From the NCBI RefSeq assembly GCF_030696805.1, contig NZ_JAUYRO010000036.1, forward strand, positions 56,336 through 120,335: 64,000 nt of DNA, written 5' to 3'. Shown here one piece after another: positions 46,935-57,279 of the stretch. The stretch's first letter is position 1. Every line of letters starts with the position of its first letter. The stretch comes from Methyloversatilis sp. Its GTDB lineage: Bacteria > Pseudomonadota > Gammaproteobacteria > Burkholderiales > Rhodocyclaceae. Both the position numbers and the translations under genes were made by a program. The notes under the pieces were generated by a model. That model was not told where the DNA came from and made no database searches. It saw nothing but the letters and a program-made list of their open reading frames with translations.

Positions 46935-48263
46935 ATGGATATCGCCTTGCTGTTTGCACTGATTCTTCTCAACGGCGTGTTCGCCATGTCGGAAATCGCC
47001 ATCGTCTCTTCGCGCAAGGCGCGCCTGATCGGCCTCGCCGACGATGGCAACCGCGGCGCCGAGGCGGCCGTCCGTCTGCACGATGATCCATCGAATTTCT
47101 TTTCCACCATCCAGGTCGGCATCACCTCGATCGGCATTCTGAGCGGGGCCATGGGCGAAACCGTGCTGGCCGATCCGCTGGCTGGCTGGCTGGCCGGCTT
47201 CCCGCTGATCGAGCCGTATTCACGCACGATTGCGCTGTCCATCGTCGTGGTCGGCATTACCTATTTTTCGGTGGTCGTTGGCGAGCTCGTGCCGAAACGG
47301 CTCGCACTCCTGGCGCCTGAAAGCATCGCCTCGCTCATTTCCCGTCCGATGGTGATGCTTGCGCTGATCGCCCGGCCGCTGGTGGTCGTGCTGTCGGTGT
47401 CGAGCAACACCATCCTGCGCCTGGCCGGCGCCAGGCGTACCGAAGAGCCGCCGATCACCGACGAGGAAATCAATGTACTGATGGGTCAGGGCGCCGAAGC
47501 CGGCGTGTTCCACCAGAGCGAGCAGCAGATCGTGTCGAACGTGTTGCGGCTGGATGAACAACGCGTCGGCGCGATCATGACGCCGCGCAAGGATATTTTT
47601 GCGGTCGATCTCGAAGACCCGGAAGAGGAGATTCGCGCGCGCATCGCCGACAGCCCGTACAGCCGCGTGCTGGTGTGCCGCGACGGCGTGGAGCACGTGC
47701 TCGGCGTGCTGCAGACCGGCAGCCTGCTCAAGCGCTCGCTCGCCGGCATCACGATAGACCGCGCCAGCATCGAAGCCCTGCTGACGCCGCCGCTGTATGT
47801 GCCCGACACGGTCAGCACCGCGCAGTTGCTGGAAAACTTCAGGCGTACCCGCAAGCATCTTGCGCTGCTGGTCGACGAATACGGCGACCTGCAGGGCCTG
47901 GTCACGGTCAACGACGTGCTGGCCGCCATCGTCGGCGACATTTCGGTCGAAGACATCGACGAGGCGCAGGAAATCGTGCAGCGCGAAGACGGTTCGTGGC
48001 TGGTCGACGGCAGCACGTCGATCAGCAAGCTCAAATCGGTCGTCGGCCTGGACCAGGAACTGCCGGGCGAGGACAGCGGCGGCTTCCACACCGTGGGCGG
48101 TTTCGTGCTGCACGTGCTGGGCCGCATCCCGGTGCCGGCCGACTACTTCGAAATGCCGGGTCTGCGGATCGAGGTGATGGACATGGATCGCAACCGCATC
48201 GACAAGGTGCTGGTGCAGCAGATTCGTGCCGAACTGTCGGACGCGCCGCCCGAGGCCGGCTAG
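46935..48263 (+). CDS. CNNM/CorC-type transporter-associated protein (hemolysin family)
   Basis: 442-residue protein: an N-terminal CNNM membrane domain (about 1-190), paired CBS domains (about 205-335) and a C-terminal CorC/HlyC domain (about 350-435, GGFHTVGGFVLHVLGRIP). Relatives act in Mg2+/Co2+ efflux or resistance. The ATG at 46935 is chosen; an upstream GTG would add four residues. It is divergent from the metal operon. Confidence 0.9.
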   Translation: MDIALLFALILLNGVFAMSEIAIVSSRKARLIGLADDGNRGAEAAVRLHDDPSNFFSTIQVGITSIGILSGAMGETVLADPLAGWLAGFPLIEPYSRTIALSIVVVGITYFSVVVGELVPKRLALLAPESIASLISRPMVMLALIARPLVVVLSVSSNTILRLAGARRTEEPPITDEEINVLMGQGAEAGVFHQSEQQIVSNVLRLDEQRVGAIMTPRKDIFAVDLEDPEEEIRARIADSPYSRVLVCRDGVEHVLGVLQTGSLLKRSLAGITIDRASIEALLTPPLYVPDTVSTAQLLENFRRTRKHLALLVDEYGDLQGLVTVNDVLAAIVGDISVEDIDEAQEIVQREDGSWLVDGSTSISKLKSVVGLDQELPGEDSGGFHTVGGFVLHVLGRIPVPADYFEMPGLRIEVMDMDRNRIDKVLVQQIRAELSDAPPEAG

Positions 48264-48284
48264 AACGCCCGACCGTCCGGCCCG

Positions 48285-49280
48285 TCAGCGCACCGTGTAG
48301 TTGCGCGCCTCCAGACAGGCGGTCATGGCGCGCAGGTAAGCGATGCGCGCCGGGGCGGCCTGGTCCGGCGGTACGCCACCGGACACCCGGGTCGGGTCGT
48401 AACCGGTCTGGGAAGACGCCCAGTCGTGGCACTCGAAGCGGTCGGTCGCCTGCTGTTCCACGCTCTGCCCGTCGGCGGGATAGACAAACAGTTCGTCCGA
48501 TTCGGCCGGTTCGCTGTCGGCATACCGGCCTTCCGGCGGTTCGACCACCACATAACCCTCGTGGCGCCGCGCGTAATACACGTCGTCGTAGCGGTAATAC
48601 GGGCGTCCGCCGTAGTCGATCACCGAGTAGCCGTAGGGCAGCACCGTGATGAAGGCGCCGATCGGCGGGCCGACCACCGAAAACCAGGCGCCACTCGGCC
48701 GGTACCACACGCCGTGCGAGCGGTAGAAGGGCCGGCCGTGATGGTGATGCACGTGCACGTCGCGCGGCAGACGCTGCACCACGGCGCCGCGGCCCGGGTA
48801 GTGCGCCGGATGCCGGCCGTGTCCGGTTGCATGGTGCGCCCGCGGCACGTGCCGCTCGATGCGGTTCTGGTAGGCGGCACGCGGCACTGCGCGATCGCCG
48901 CGCCGGTCGTCACGCGGCCCGGCGTCGCCACGACGTTCGCCGCGGTTGTCGCCTCGCATCCCGCTGCGCATGTCGCCGCGACCGGCGTCGCCTCGTTCGG
49001 TACGCTCCTGCGTTCGTTCCTGGGTGCGCTGGGCGCTGCGTTGTCCGTCGCGCTGACCTTCGCGGGGCGCCCGGGCGCCGCGGTCTTCGCGCGGTCCCGG
49101 CCGCTCGCCGCGCGATTCCTGACCCTGGCGCGCGCCACCGCGCTCGCCGGGGTCGCCCCGGTCACCGCCGCCTTCCTGCGAAAACGCGGCACCGCTGCCC
49201 AGAAGCAGCAGCGCAACGAGCGCTGCGCCGGTACGGCCGAGCCGGGTGTGACGGGTGTGCTGCGTGTCACCGTGTTCCAT
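48285..49280 (-). CDS. DUF6515-like exported protein with Arg/Gly/Asp-rich region
   Basis: 331-residue protein. Signal peptide near residues 14-34, then a low-complexity region (about 40-165) rich in Arg, Gly, Asp and Glu, a His-rich patch (RDVHVHHHHGRPFYRSHGVWYRPSGAW), a hydrophobic segment (PPIGAFITVLPYGY) and a C-terminal domain RFECHDWASSQTGYDP...ACLEARNYTVR. That C-terminal domain is shared with the next gene downstream in sequence. Envelope location inferred; function unknown. Confidence 0.72.
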   Translation of the reverse strand: MEHGDTQHTRHTRLGRTGAALVALLLLGSGAAFSQEGGGDRGDPGERGGARQGQESRGERPGPREDRGARAPREGQRDGQRSAQRTQERTQERTERGDAGRGDMRSGMRGDNRGERRGDAGPRDDRRGDRAVPRAAYQNRIERHVPRAHHATGHGRHPAHYPGRGAVVQRLPRDVHVHHHHGRPFYRSHGVWYRPSGAWFSVVGPPIGAFITVLPYGYSVIDYGGRPYYRYDDVYYARRHEGYVVVEPPEGRYADSEPAESDELFVYPADGQSVEQQATDRFECHDWASSQTGYDPTRVSGGVPPDQAAPARIAYLRAMTACLEARNYTVR

Positions 49281-49312
49281 GATGCGTCGTCCCTGTGGTG
49301 AATGCGGCGTGA

Positions 49313-49897
49313 TCAGCGCACGGCGTAGCCGCGGCCTTCGAGACAAGCGACCAGCGCGCGCCGGTAGCGGTTCGCCTGGTCGCTGCCAGCGGCGTCGCGC
49401 TGTGCGGCACGCTGCGCATAGGCGTCTTCGACCCGGGCGGCACGCGCTTCGCGCGAGGCGTCCGATGCCGCACCGGCGGCTGCGCCGACCACGGCACCGA
49501 TCGCTGCGCCCTGCCCCGTGTGATAAGGACTGCCGACCGCGGCGCCGATGACGGCACCGGTCACCGTGCCGGCCGCGAGCCCGTAGCCGGACGGCGGGTT
49601 GGCCTCGACGCGCGGCACCGGTGTCGGCACGTTGCGGCTGGTCGCCGGATCGAAGCCGGATTCACCGACCGCCCAGGCATTGCATTCGTAGCGGTCGCGC
49701 CGCTGCGTGGTGGCGTTCTGGCCGCGCGACGGATACACCGACAGATCGGTTACCGCCTTCACCGGCGGTGGCCGCGGCGATCCGGTGTAGGGCGCCGGCC
49801 GGGGCGGCGAGGCACAGGCGGCGAGCAGACCGGCGCACAGGGCGGCCGTCAGGCCGGGTCGCCAGACGGGTTGAAGGCAACTGCGAGGGGAGGGCAT
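49313..49897 (-). CDS. Glycine-zipper lipoprotein
   Basis: 194-residue lipoprotein (lipobox LLAAC). A cysteine-containing segment RYECNAWAVGESGFDP is followed by a glycine-zipper helix pair (AAGTVTGAVIGAAVGSPYHTGQGAAIGAVVGAAAG) and a C-terminal RALVACLEGRGYAVR. It precedes the DUF6515-like gene by 32 bases and shares its Cys-containing end motif. Likely outer-membrane lipoprotein of unknown role. The start at 49897 begins the lipoprotein signal. Confidence 0.8.
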   Translation of the reverse strand: MPSPRSCLQPVWRPGLTAALCAGLLAACASPPRPAPYTGSPRPPPVKAVTDLSVYPSRGQNATTQRRDRYECNAWAVGESGFDPATSRNVPTPVPRVEANPPSGYGLAAGTVTGAVIGAAVGSPYHTGQGAAIGAVVGAAAGAASDASREARAARVEDAYAQRAAQRDAAGSDQANRYRRALVACLEGRGYAVR

Positions 49898-50055
49898 GGC
49901 GGACGCTGCCTGCGAAATGCGGTCACCGGAGCGGGACCGCGACGCATGCAGTGTTGCAGGCGGATGTAGCAAACTCTGTAATGGCTCGTATGCAGGTGTT
50001 ACGGCGCCTGGCCAGCCGCATGCCCGGTGCGATCAGCGCAAGGTCAGCGGGAGAG

Positions 50056-51054
50056 TCAGCGTGTGAGGAGCAGTGCCTCGAGGCCGAGCTGGTCGCGCAG
50101 CGCGCGGGCGGCGCCCTGCGCCGCGTCGCGGCTCTCGAACGGCCCGGCGCGCACGCGGTGGCGGTCGCCGTCGCTCGATACGCTGATCCGGTCGGCCAGC
50201 TCGCCGAGCGCTTCGGCGATCCGGCGCGACAGGGCCTGCGCGTTGTCGAGCGTGCTGAAGGCGCCCAGCTGCAGCCAGTGGCCGGTGGTTGAAGGGCCAT
50301 CCGCGCCGTCGGCGGCCAGCGCGGCGATCACGTCGTCGGCGGGTGCCGCGGGGGCTGCCGGCCCCGGTGCGGGTCGCGCGATTTCCGGCTGCCCGGCGGC
50401 GCGCCGGGCCAGCAGGTCGCCGGCGCTGCCCGGTGCGAACACCGCCTCGACCTCGACTTCGGCGCTGCCGTCATTCACATAGCCGAGCTTGGCGGCAGCG
50501 GTCCACGACAGGTCGATCACGCGGCCGGGCTTGAACGGGCCGCGGTCATTCACCCGCACCACGACCGAGCGGCCGCTGGCCAGATGGGTCACCCGCGCAT
50601 AGCTCGGGATGGGCAGGGTGGCGTGGGCCGCGGTCATGCCGTACATGTCGTACGGCTCGCCGCTCGATGTTTTCTGGCCGTGGAATTTGCGGCCGTACCA
50701 GCTCGCACGCCCGCGCTGACGGAACGGCCGGTGTTCGGACAGCGGAACGAAACTCAGGCCCAGCGCGCTGTAGGGCCGGTTGGCGAAGCGGTGCAGCGGC
50801 TCGTCGCGCGGCGCGGCGTCCGGAATCGCGGCCAGTGTCAGCGCATCGGGCGCGTTGTCGCCCGGGCCGTCGTCGAGATAGTAGCCGCCCGGGCGCGGCT
50901 TGCCCGAGGGCGCAGGGGTGGCAACCGGCGCGGTGCTGGCAGGTGCGGAACCGGCGGGTGCAGCGGGTGCCGGCGGTTCGCTGACCGGCACGCCGGCGCA
51001 GCCGGCCAGCACCGCGCACAGCGCCACCGGCCACAGGCTGCGGGCGGCGATCAT
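50056..51054 (-). CDS. rlpA: Septal-ring lytic transglycosylase RlpA
   Basis: 332-residue lipoprotein (lipobox LAGC). The double-psi beta-barrel RlpA domain has GRASWYGRKFHGQKTSSGEPYDMYGMTAAH and RVNDRGPF with the catalytic Asp, and a C-terminal SPOR domain (about 255-332, WLQLGAFSTLDNAQALSRRI) that targets denuded septal glycan. Proline/alanine-rich linkers join the parts. It follows rodA by four bases in the cell-shape cluster. Confidence 0.95.
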   Translation of the reverse strand: MIAARSLWPVALCAVLAGCAGVPVSEPPAPAAPAGSAPASTAPVATPAPSGKPRPGGYYLDDGPGDNAPDALTLAAIPDAAPRDEPLHRFANRPYSALGLSFVPLSEHRPFRQRGRASWYGRKFHGQKTSSGEPYDMYGMTAAHATLPIPSYARVTHLASGRSVVVRVNDRGPFKPGRVIDLSWTAAAKLGYVNDGSAEVEVEAVFAPGSAGDLLARRAAGQPEIARPAPGPAAPAAPADDVIAALAADGADGPSTTGHWLQLGAFSTLDNAQALSRRIAEALGELADRISVSSDGDRHRVRAGPFESRDAAQGAARALRDQLGLEALLLTR

Positions 51055-51058
51055 CGGT

Positions 51059-52225
51059 TCAGCGGTCGCGCCGGCGGGACCGCCGGTGCGCCTCGATCGA
51101 CATCAGCAGGCCCAGCCCGATGCACAGCGTGACCAGCGCGGTGCCGCCGTAACTCACAAAGGGCAGCGGTACGCCGACCACCGGCAGCACACCGGTCACC
51201 ATGCCCATGTTCACAAAGGCATAGGTGAAGCAGGACAGCGAGATCGCGCCGGCCAGCAGGCGTGAAAACAGCAGGGGCGCGCTGGCCGCGATCATCAGGC
51301 CGCGGCCGATCAGCAATATATATATGGCGAGCAGCACGATGCAGCCGAGCAGGCCGAACTCTTCCGCCATGACGGCGAAGATGAAGTCGGTGTGGCGCTC
51401 GGGCACGAATTCGAGGTGGGTCTGCGTGCCCTCCTTCCAGCCCTTGCCGAACACGCCGCCGGAGCCGATCGCGATGCTCGACTGGATGATGTGGAAGCCG
51501 CTGCCGCGCGGGTCGGCGGTCGGGTCGAGCAGCGTGCATACACGCTGGCGCTGATAGTCCTTGAAACCCGGCCACTTGACGCCTTCGGCGCACAGCGCGT
51601 CGCCTTCGACCGCTACCGTGGTGACTGCCACCACGCCGATCACCAGCACCGGAATGATGAGCTTCCACGACAGCCCGGCGAAGAAGATGACGAATACGCC
51701 GGCTGCCAGCACCAGGATGGCGGTGCCCAGATCCGGCTGATGGAAGATCAGGCCGACCGGAATGATCAGGATGACCAGCGCGACCAGGAAATCGCGTACC
51801 CGCAGCTGCGCCTCATGGCGGTGGAAATACCAGGCGAGCATCAGCGGCACCGAAATCTTCAGCATTTCAGACGGCTGGATGCGCGTGAAGCCGATGTCGA
51901 GCCAGCGCTGCGCGCCCTTCGACGTTTCGCCGAACAGCTCGACACCGATCAGCAGCACGACGCCTAAAAGGTAGAACGGCAGCGCCAGCTGCATCAGGCG
52001 CAGCGGCGGAATCTGCGCCACCAGCAGCATGACCGACAGACCGACCGCCAGATTGACCAGATGGGCGTCGAAGCGGAAACCGAAATCGGCCGTGGCGCTC
52101 GCCATGACCAGTGTGGCGAGCGCCAGCAGCGTGCCGGCGATGATCATCAGCGGCAGATCGAGCTTGCCCAGCACGCTGCCCAGCATGCCGCGCAGCCACA
52201 GCCATCTATTCGCTGTCAGTTGCAT
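51059..52225 (-). CDS. rodA: Rod-shape peptidoglycan polymerase RodA
   Basis: 388-residue SEDS glycosyltransferase with ten predicted membrane helices. RIQPSEMLKISVPLMLAW, HQPDLGTAIL and the C-terminal PFVSYGGTALV are family signatures. The start at 52225 overlaps the mrdA end by 20 bases; a later Met (52186) is possible. Partner of PBP2 (mrdA), the gene just upstream in transcription. Confidence 0.95.
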   Translation of the reverse strand: MQLTANRWLWLRGMLGSVLGKLDLPLMIIAGTLLALATLVMASATADFGFRFDAHLVNLAVGLSVMLLVAQIPPLRLMQLALPFYLLGVVLLIGVELFGETSKGAQRWLDIGFTRIQPSEMLKISVPLMLAWYFHRHEAQLRVRDFLVALVILIIPVGLIFHQPDLGTAILVLAAGVFVIFFAGLSWKLIIPVLVIGVVAVTTVAVEGDALCAEGVKWPGFKDYQRQRVCTLLDPTADPRGSGFHIIQSSIAIGSGGVFGKGWKEGTQTHLEFVPERHTDFIFAVMAEEFGLLGCIVLLAIYILLIGRGLMIAASAPLLFSRLLAGAISLSCFTYAFVNMGMVTGVLPVVGVPLPFVSYGGTALVTLCIGLGLLMSIEAHRRSRRRDR

Positions 52226-54095
52226 CCGTGTCCTCGGGCGCCGGGCCGGCCGGCAGGTTGCCCAGCAGATAATAGTCAAACACCTGGCGCGCGATCGGCG
52301 CCGCCGATTGCGAACCGAAACCGGCGTTTTCCACCAGCACGGCCAGCGCGATCTTCGGGTTGTCGGCCGGTGCGTAGGCGATGAACAGCGCGTGGTCGCG
52401 CAGCTTTTCAGCCAGCTTGCTGGTTTTCAGGTCGCCGCCGCGCAGCGAGAAGGCCTGCGCCGTGCCGGTCTTGCCCGCCGCGACGTAGGGCGCTCCTGCA
52501 AACGCGCGGCTACCCGTGCCGACGCGGTTCACGTCTTCCATGGCGCGCTTGATCACGTCGATGTCGGCCTGCCTGAGATCGACCCGGCGCACCGGTTCCG
52601 GTTCGATCAGCTGGATGGCGCCGGTGCGCGAGTTCTCGATCTGGCGCACCACATGCGGCCGGTACACCACGCCGTCGGCGGCCAGGATCGCCGTGGCGTG
52701 CGCCAGCTGAATCATCGTGTAGGCGTTGTAACCCTGGCCGATGCCGACCGAAATCGTCTCGCCGGCATACCATTTCTGCTGGTCGGGCCGCTTGAAGCGC
52801 TTCTTCTTCCACGCCTGCGACGGCAGCACGCCGGTCGATTCGCCATCGATGTCGATGCCGGTGCGGCTGCCCAGCCCGAGCTGCCCCATGAAGTTCGAAA
52901 TGCCGTCGATGCCCCAGTCGGAAGCGAGCCGGTAGTAATAGGTGTTGCACGACACCACGATGGACTTGTGCATGTCGACCGAGCCGTGGCCACCCACCTT
53001 GTCGTCGCGGAAGCGGTGGCCGCCGAAGTCGAAGTGGCCCGGGTCGGCGATGGCGTATTCAGGCGTGCGCTTGCCGGCCGTCAGCGCGCCCAGCGCCATG
53101 AAGGGCTTGAAGGTGGAGCCTGGCGGGTAGGCGGAATAGATGGCGCGGTTGAGCAGCGGGTAGTCGGGCGAGTTGTTCAGCGCGTCCCAGCTGGTGGTGT
53201 CGATGCCATCGACGAACAGATTGGGGTCGAAGGTCGGCTTGCTGACCAGCGCCAGCACGCCGCCGGTCGACGGCTCGATCGCCACCAGCGCGCCGCGCCG
53301 GTCGCCGAAGGCGGTTTCGACGACGCGCTGCAGGCCGGCGTCGAGCGTCAGCCGCAGGTTGTTGCCCTGCTGCGGCGGGGTGCGCGACAGCACGCGTACC
53401 GCGCGGCCCGCGGCGGTCACTTCGACCTGCTCCACGCCGGTCAGTCCATGCAGCTCGCGCTCGTAATGCTGTTCCAGTCCGCTCTTGCCGATGTGGTCGG
53501 TGCCGCGATAGTTCGCCGCGTCGTCCGATTCCTGGATGCGCTCGGCGTCGCGCCGGTTGATGCGGCCCATGTAGCCGAGCACGTGCGACGCGAGCTCGGC
53601 GTTCGGGTACTGGCGGAACAGCCGGGCGCGCACCTCGACTCCAGGGAAGCGGTAGCGCTGCGCGATGAAGCGCGCCACTTCCTGGTCGCTGAGCCGGGTG
53701 CGGATGGGCAGCGAATCGAAGTTGCGTGATTCGTCCATCAGTTTGCGGAAGCGCTTGCGGTCGCGCGCCTCGATATTGACGATGGTGGCCAGCTCGTCGA
53801 TCGTGCGGTCGAGGTTGTCGACGCGCGACGGCTGTATTTCCAGCGTGTAGGCTGAGTAATTGCGCGCCAGTACCTCGCCCTTGCGGTCGACGATGAGGCC
53901 GCGGTTCGGCGTGACCGGCAGCAGCGCAATGCGGTTGTCTTCGGCACGCGTGCGGTAGTAGTCATGCATCACCACCTGCAGCCAGACGAAGCGCGCCAGC
54001 AGCAGCGAAAAGCACACCAGCACCAGCGCGCCGGCGAACAGCACACGGCGGCGGAAGCGGACGAGCTGGATTTCCTGGTTGTGAAGATCGTTCAT
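52206..54095 (-). CDS. mrdA: Penicillin-binding protein 2
   Basis: 629-residue class B PBP. One N-terminal membrane helix, a dimerisation/pedestal region, and a transpeptidase domain with the SxxK at STFK (YPPGSTFKPFMALG), SCN in VVSCNTYYY and KTG in GKTGTAQ. Crosslinks side-wall glycan with RodA in the elongasome directed by MreB, whose gene lies in the same cluster. Confidence 0.96.
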   Translation of the reverse strand: MNDLHNQEIQLVRFRRRVLFAGALVLVCFSLLLARFVWLQVVMHDYYRTRAEDNRIALLPVTPNRGLIVDRKGEVLARNYSAYTLEIQPSRVDNLDRTIDELATIVNIEARDRKRFRKLMDESRNFDSLPIRTRLSDQEVARFIAQRYRFPGVEVRARLFRQYPNAELASHVLGYMGRINRRDAERIQESDDAANYRGTDHIGKSGLEQHYERELHGLTGVEQVEVTAAGRAVRVLSRTPPQQGNNLRLTLDAGLQRVVETAFGDRRGALVAIEPSTGGVLALVSKPTFDPNLFVDGIDTTSWDALNNSPDYPLLNRAIYSAYPPGSTFKPFMALGALTAGKRTPEYAIADPGHFDFGGHRFRDDKVGGHGSVDMHKSIVVSCNTYYYRLASDWGIDGISNFMGQLGLGSRTGIDIDGESTGVLPSQAWKKKRFKRPDQQKWYAGETISVGIGQGYNAYTMIQLAHATAILAADGVVYRPHVVRQIENSRTGAIQLIEPEPVRRVDLRQADIDVIKRAMEDVNRVGTGSRAFAGAPYVAAGKTGTAQAFSLRGGDLKTSKLAEKLRDHALFIAYAPADNPKIALAVLVENAGFGSQSAAPIARQVFDYYLLGNLPAGPAPEDTDATDSE

Positions 54096-54167
54096 TCAGG
54101 TGCTGCGCCTGTCGAACGGGCTGGCTGTGCAAAGCCGGCCCCGTGCGAACGCAGTGAGCGTGGGGGC

Positions 54168-54692
54168 CTAGATCGGACGGTTTTCATCCTTGTCCTCCGG
54201 CCGGTACTGCGGCAGCAGCAGCACGAAGCTGATCGGATACCACAGCAGCGTGGCGATGACGCTGCCGGCGAAATACCCCAGACCGGGGAATTCCGCGTCG
54301 GTGGACAGGCGCACGAATAGCATGACCAGCTGCGTGCCGACCAGCATGGGCAGCACGTGGAGCGACTGCTGCAGCGGCCCGAACCACAGGATGCGCCGTG
54401 AAAACGTGCCGGCGGTGTAGGCGAGCAGCACGTAGGCCAGCGCGTGCTGGCCCATCAGGCTGCCGTAGCCGATGTCCATCAGCAGGCCGAACACGAAGCC
54501 CGCGCCCATGCCCGCGCGCAGCGGCTCGCGCACGCACCAGAAGCACAGCACCAGTGCCACCCAGTCGGGCAGCATCGGCGTGCGGCCGAGCGGCATCAGG
54601 TTGAGCAGCAGCGCAACCAGCATCGACAGCCAGATGAACCACGGCCGGACCGGGCGCAGGATGCGGCGCGAACTGAAGCTGGGCTGATTCAT
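54168..54692 (-). CDS. mreD: Rod shape-determining protein MreD
   Basis: 174-residue membrane protein with five to six helices. The RPWFIWLSMLVALLLNLMPLG start and DWVALVLCFWCVREP segment are MreD-like. The ATG 54692 overlaps the mreC stop (ATGA); upstream in-frame sequence is mreC read out of phase. Confidence 0.92.
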   Translation of the reverse strand: MNQPSFSSRRILRPVRPWFIWLSMLVALLLNLMPLGRTPMLPDWVALVLCFWCVREPLRAGMGAGFVFGLLMDIGYGSLMGQHALAYVLLAYTAGTFSRRILWFGPLQQSLHVLPMLVGTQLVMLFVRLSTDAEFPGLGYFAGSVIATLLWYPISFVLLLPQYRPEDKDENRPI

Positions 54693-55603
54693 GGCTTGAT
54701 CGCCTTCTCCGCGCGGGCACTGCCGGCGGTGGCCGCCACGTCGTCTGCCGGCAGCACCGGCTTGCCGGGTGCCATGATGAGCACCGTGGAATGCGATTCG
54801 ACGCCGGCCAGCGGCACGCACAGGATGCGCACGAAGCCGCCCGAGCCGTCACGGTCAACCGATTTGACGCGCGCCACCGGCAGGCCGGGTGCGAACACGC
54901 CGTCGAGCCCCGAGGTAACGATGCGGTCGCCTTCGCGCAGGTCGACGTCGGTCGCCAGATAGCGCAGTTCAAGCGTGCCGCTGCCGGCACCGAACATCAC
55001 GGCGCGCACGCCGGTGCGCGCGATCTGCACCGGCAGCGCCTGGTCCTTGTCGGAAATCAGCGTCACTTCCGCATTCAGCGGATAGACCCGCGTGACCTGG
55101 CCGATCACGCCGATGTCGTCTACCACCGGGCTGCCGGGTTCGATGCCCTGGGTCAGACCCTTGTCGACCACCACGCGGCGCGAGAACGGGTCGCGCACCG
55201 CATAGATCACCTCGGCCACCTGGGCGTTCACCTGCACCCGTTCGCGCATGTCGAGCAGCGCGCGCAGGCGGGTGTTTTCGAGATCGAGCTGTTCCTGGCG
55301 CAGCCGTATCGTGCCCAGCGCCACCTGTTCGCGGCGCAGTTCATCGTTCTCGGCCTGCAGCCGCGCGAGGTCGGCGAAGTACTCACCGGCCGAGCGCACG
55401 CCCTTGACCGGCATGCCGGCGGCGACCTGCAGCGGGGTGGTGACCACCGACAGACCCTGTCGCAGCAGTTCGAGGTAGTTCAGGCGGTGATCGACGACGA
55501 TCAGCGTAAGTGCTGCACTGACCAGCACCACCAGGCGCACCAGCGGAGCCGGGCCCCGCCGGAAAAACGGGGGCGGGGAATGTCCGGCGACCGGAGAAAC
55601 CAT
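54689..55603 (-). CDS. mreC: Rod shape-determining protein MreC
   Basis: 304-residue bitopic membrane protein: one N-terminal helix (about 22-40), a coiled coil (about 70-110) and a periplasmic double beta-barrel (VIGQVTRVYPLNAEVTLISDKDQALPVQIARTG). Links MreB inside the cell to PBP2 outside. It lies downstream of mreB with a 107-base gap. Confidence 0.95.
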   Translation of the reverse strand: MVSPVAGHSPPPFFRRGPAPLVRLVVLVSAALTLIVVDHRLNYLELLRQGLSVVTTPLQVAAGMPVKGVRSAGEYFADLARLQAENDELRREQVALGTIRLRQEQLDLENTRLRALLDMRERVQVNAQVAEVIYAVRDPFSRRVVVDKGLTQGIEPGSPVVDDIGVIGQVTRVYPLNAEVTLISDKDQALPVQIARTGVRAVMFGAGSGTLELRYLATDVDLREGDRIVTSGLDGVFAPGLPVARVKSVDRDGSGGFVRILCVPLAGVESHSTVLIMAPGKPVLPADDVAATAGSARAEKAIKP

Positions 55604-55710
55604 GAATCAGGAAACCGAAGGGGTCGAAGCGTGCCCGCGGCGCGGGCGGTGCCGGCCCCGCGGCACCGTCGAGGCGGCGGGCAGGGGCCGGTGAGCCATC
55701 ATGCGGCGCG

Positions 55711-56991
<1,281 letters not shown>

Positions 56992-57279
56992 ATGTCCCTG
57001 ACCGACCCACAAGTCCGCCACATCGCGAAGCTGGCGCGCATCGAGCTTGCCGACGGCCAGTTCGAACGCACCCGCGACGCACTCGACTCCATGCTCGGCC
57101 TGATCGAGCAGCTTCAGGCCATCGACACCACCGGCGTCGAGCCGATGGCGCACGCCACCGATCTCGTGCTGCGCCTGCGCGACGATGCGATCAGCGAAAC
57201 CGACCACCGCAGCGCCTTCCAGGCGGTCGCGCCGGCGGTCGAAAACGGCCTGTATCTGGTGCCGAGGGTGATTGAATGA
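56992..57279 (+). CDS. gatC: Asp-tRNA(Asn)/Glu-tRNA(Gln) amidotransferase subunit C
   Basis: 95-residue Gat[16 protein letters not shown] at the N-terminus and [12 protein letters not shown] near the end are typical. It stabilises GatA/GatB. The stop overlaps the gatA start (ATGA at 57276). Confidence 0.95.
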   Translation: MSLTDPQVRHIAKLARIELADGQFERTRDALDSMLGLIEQLQAIDTTGVEPMAHATDLVLRLRDDAISETDHRSAFQAVAPAVENGLYLVPRVIE

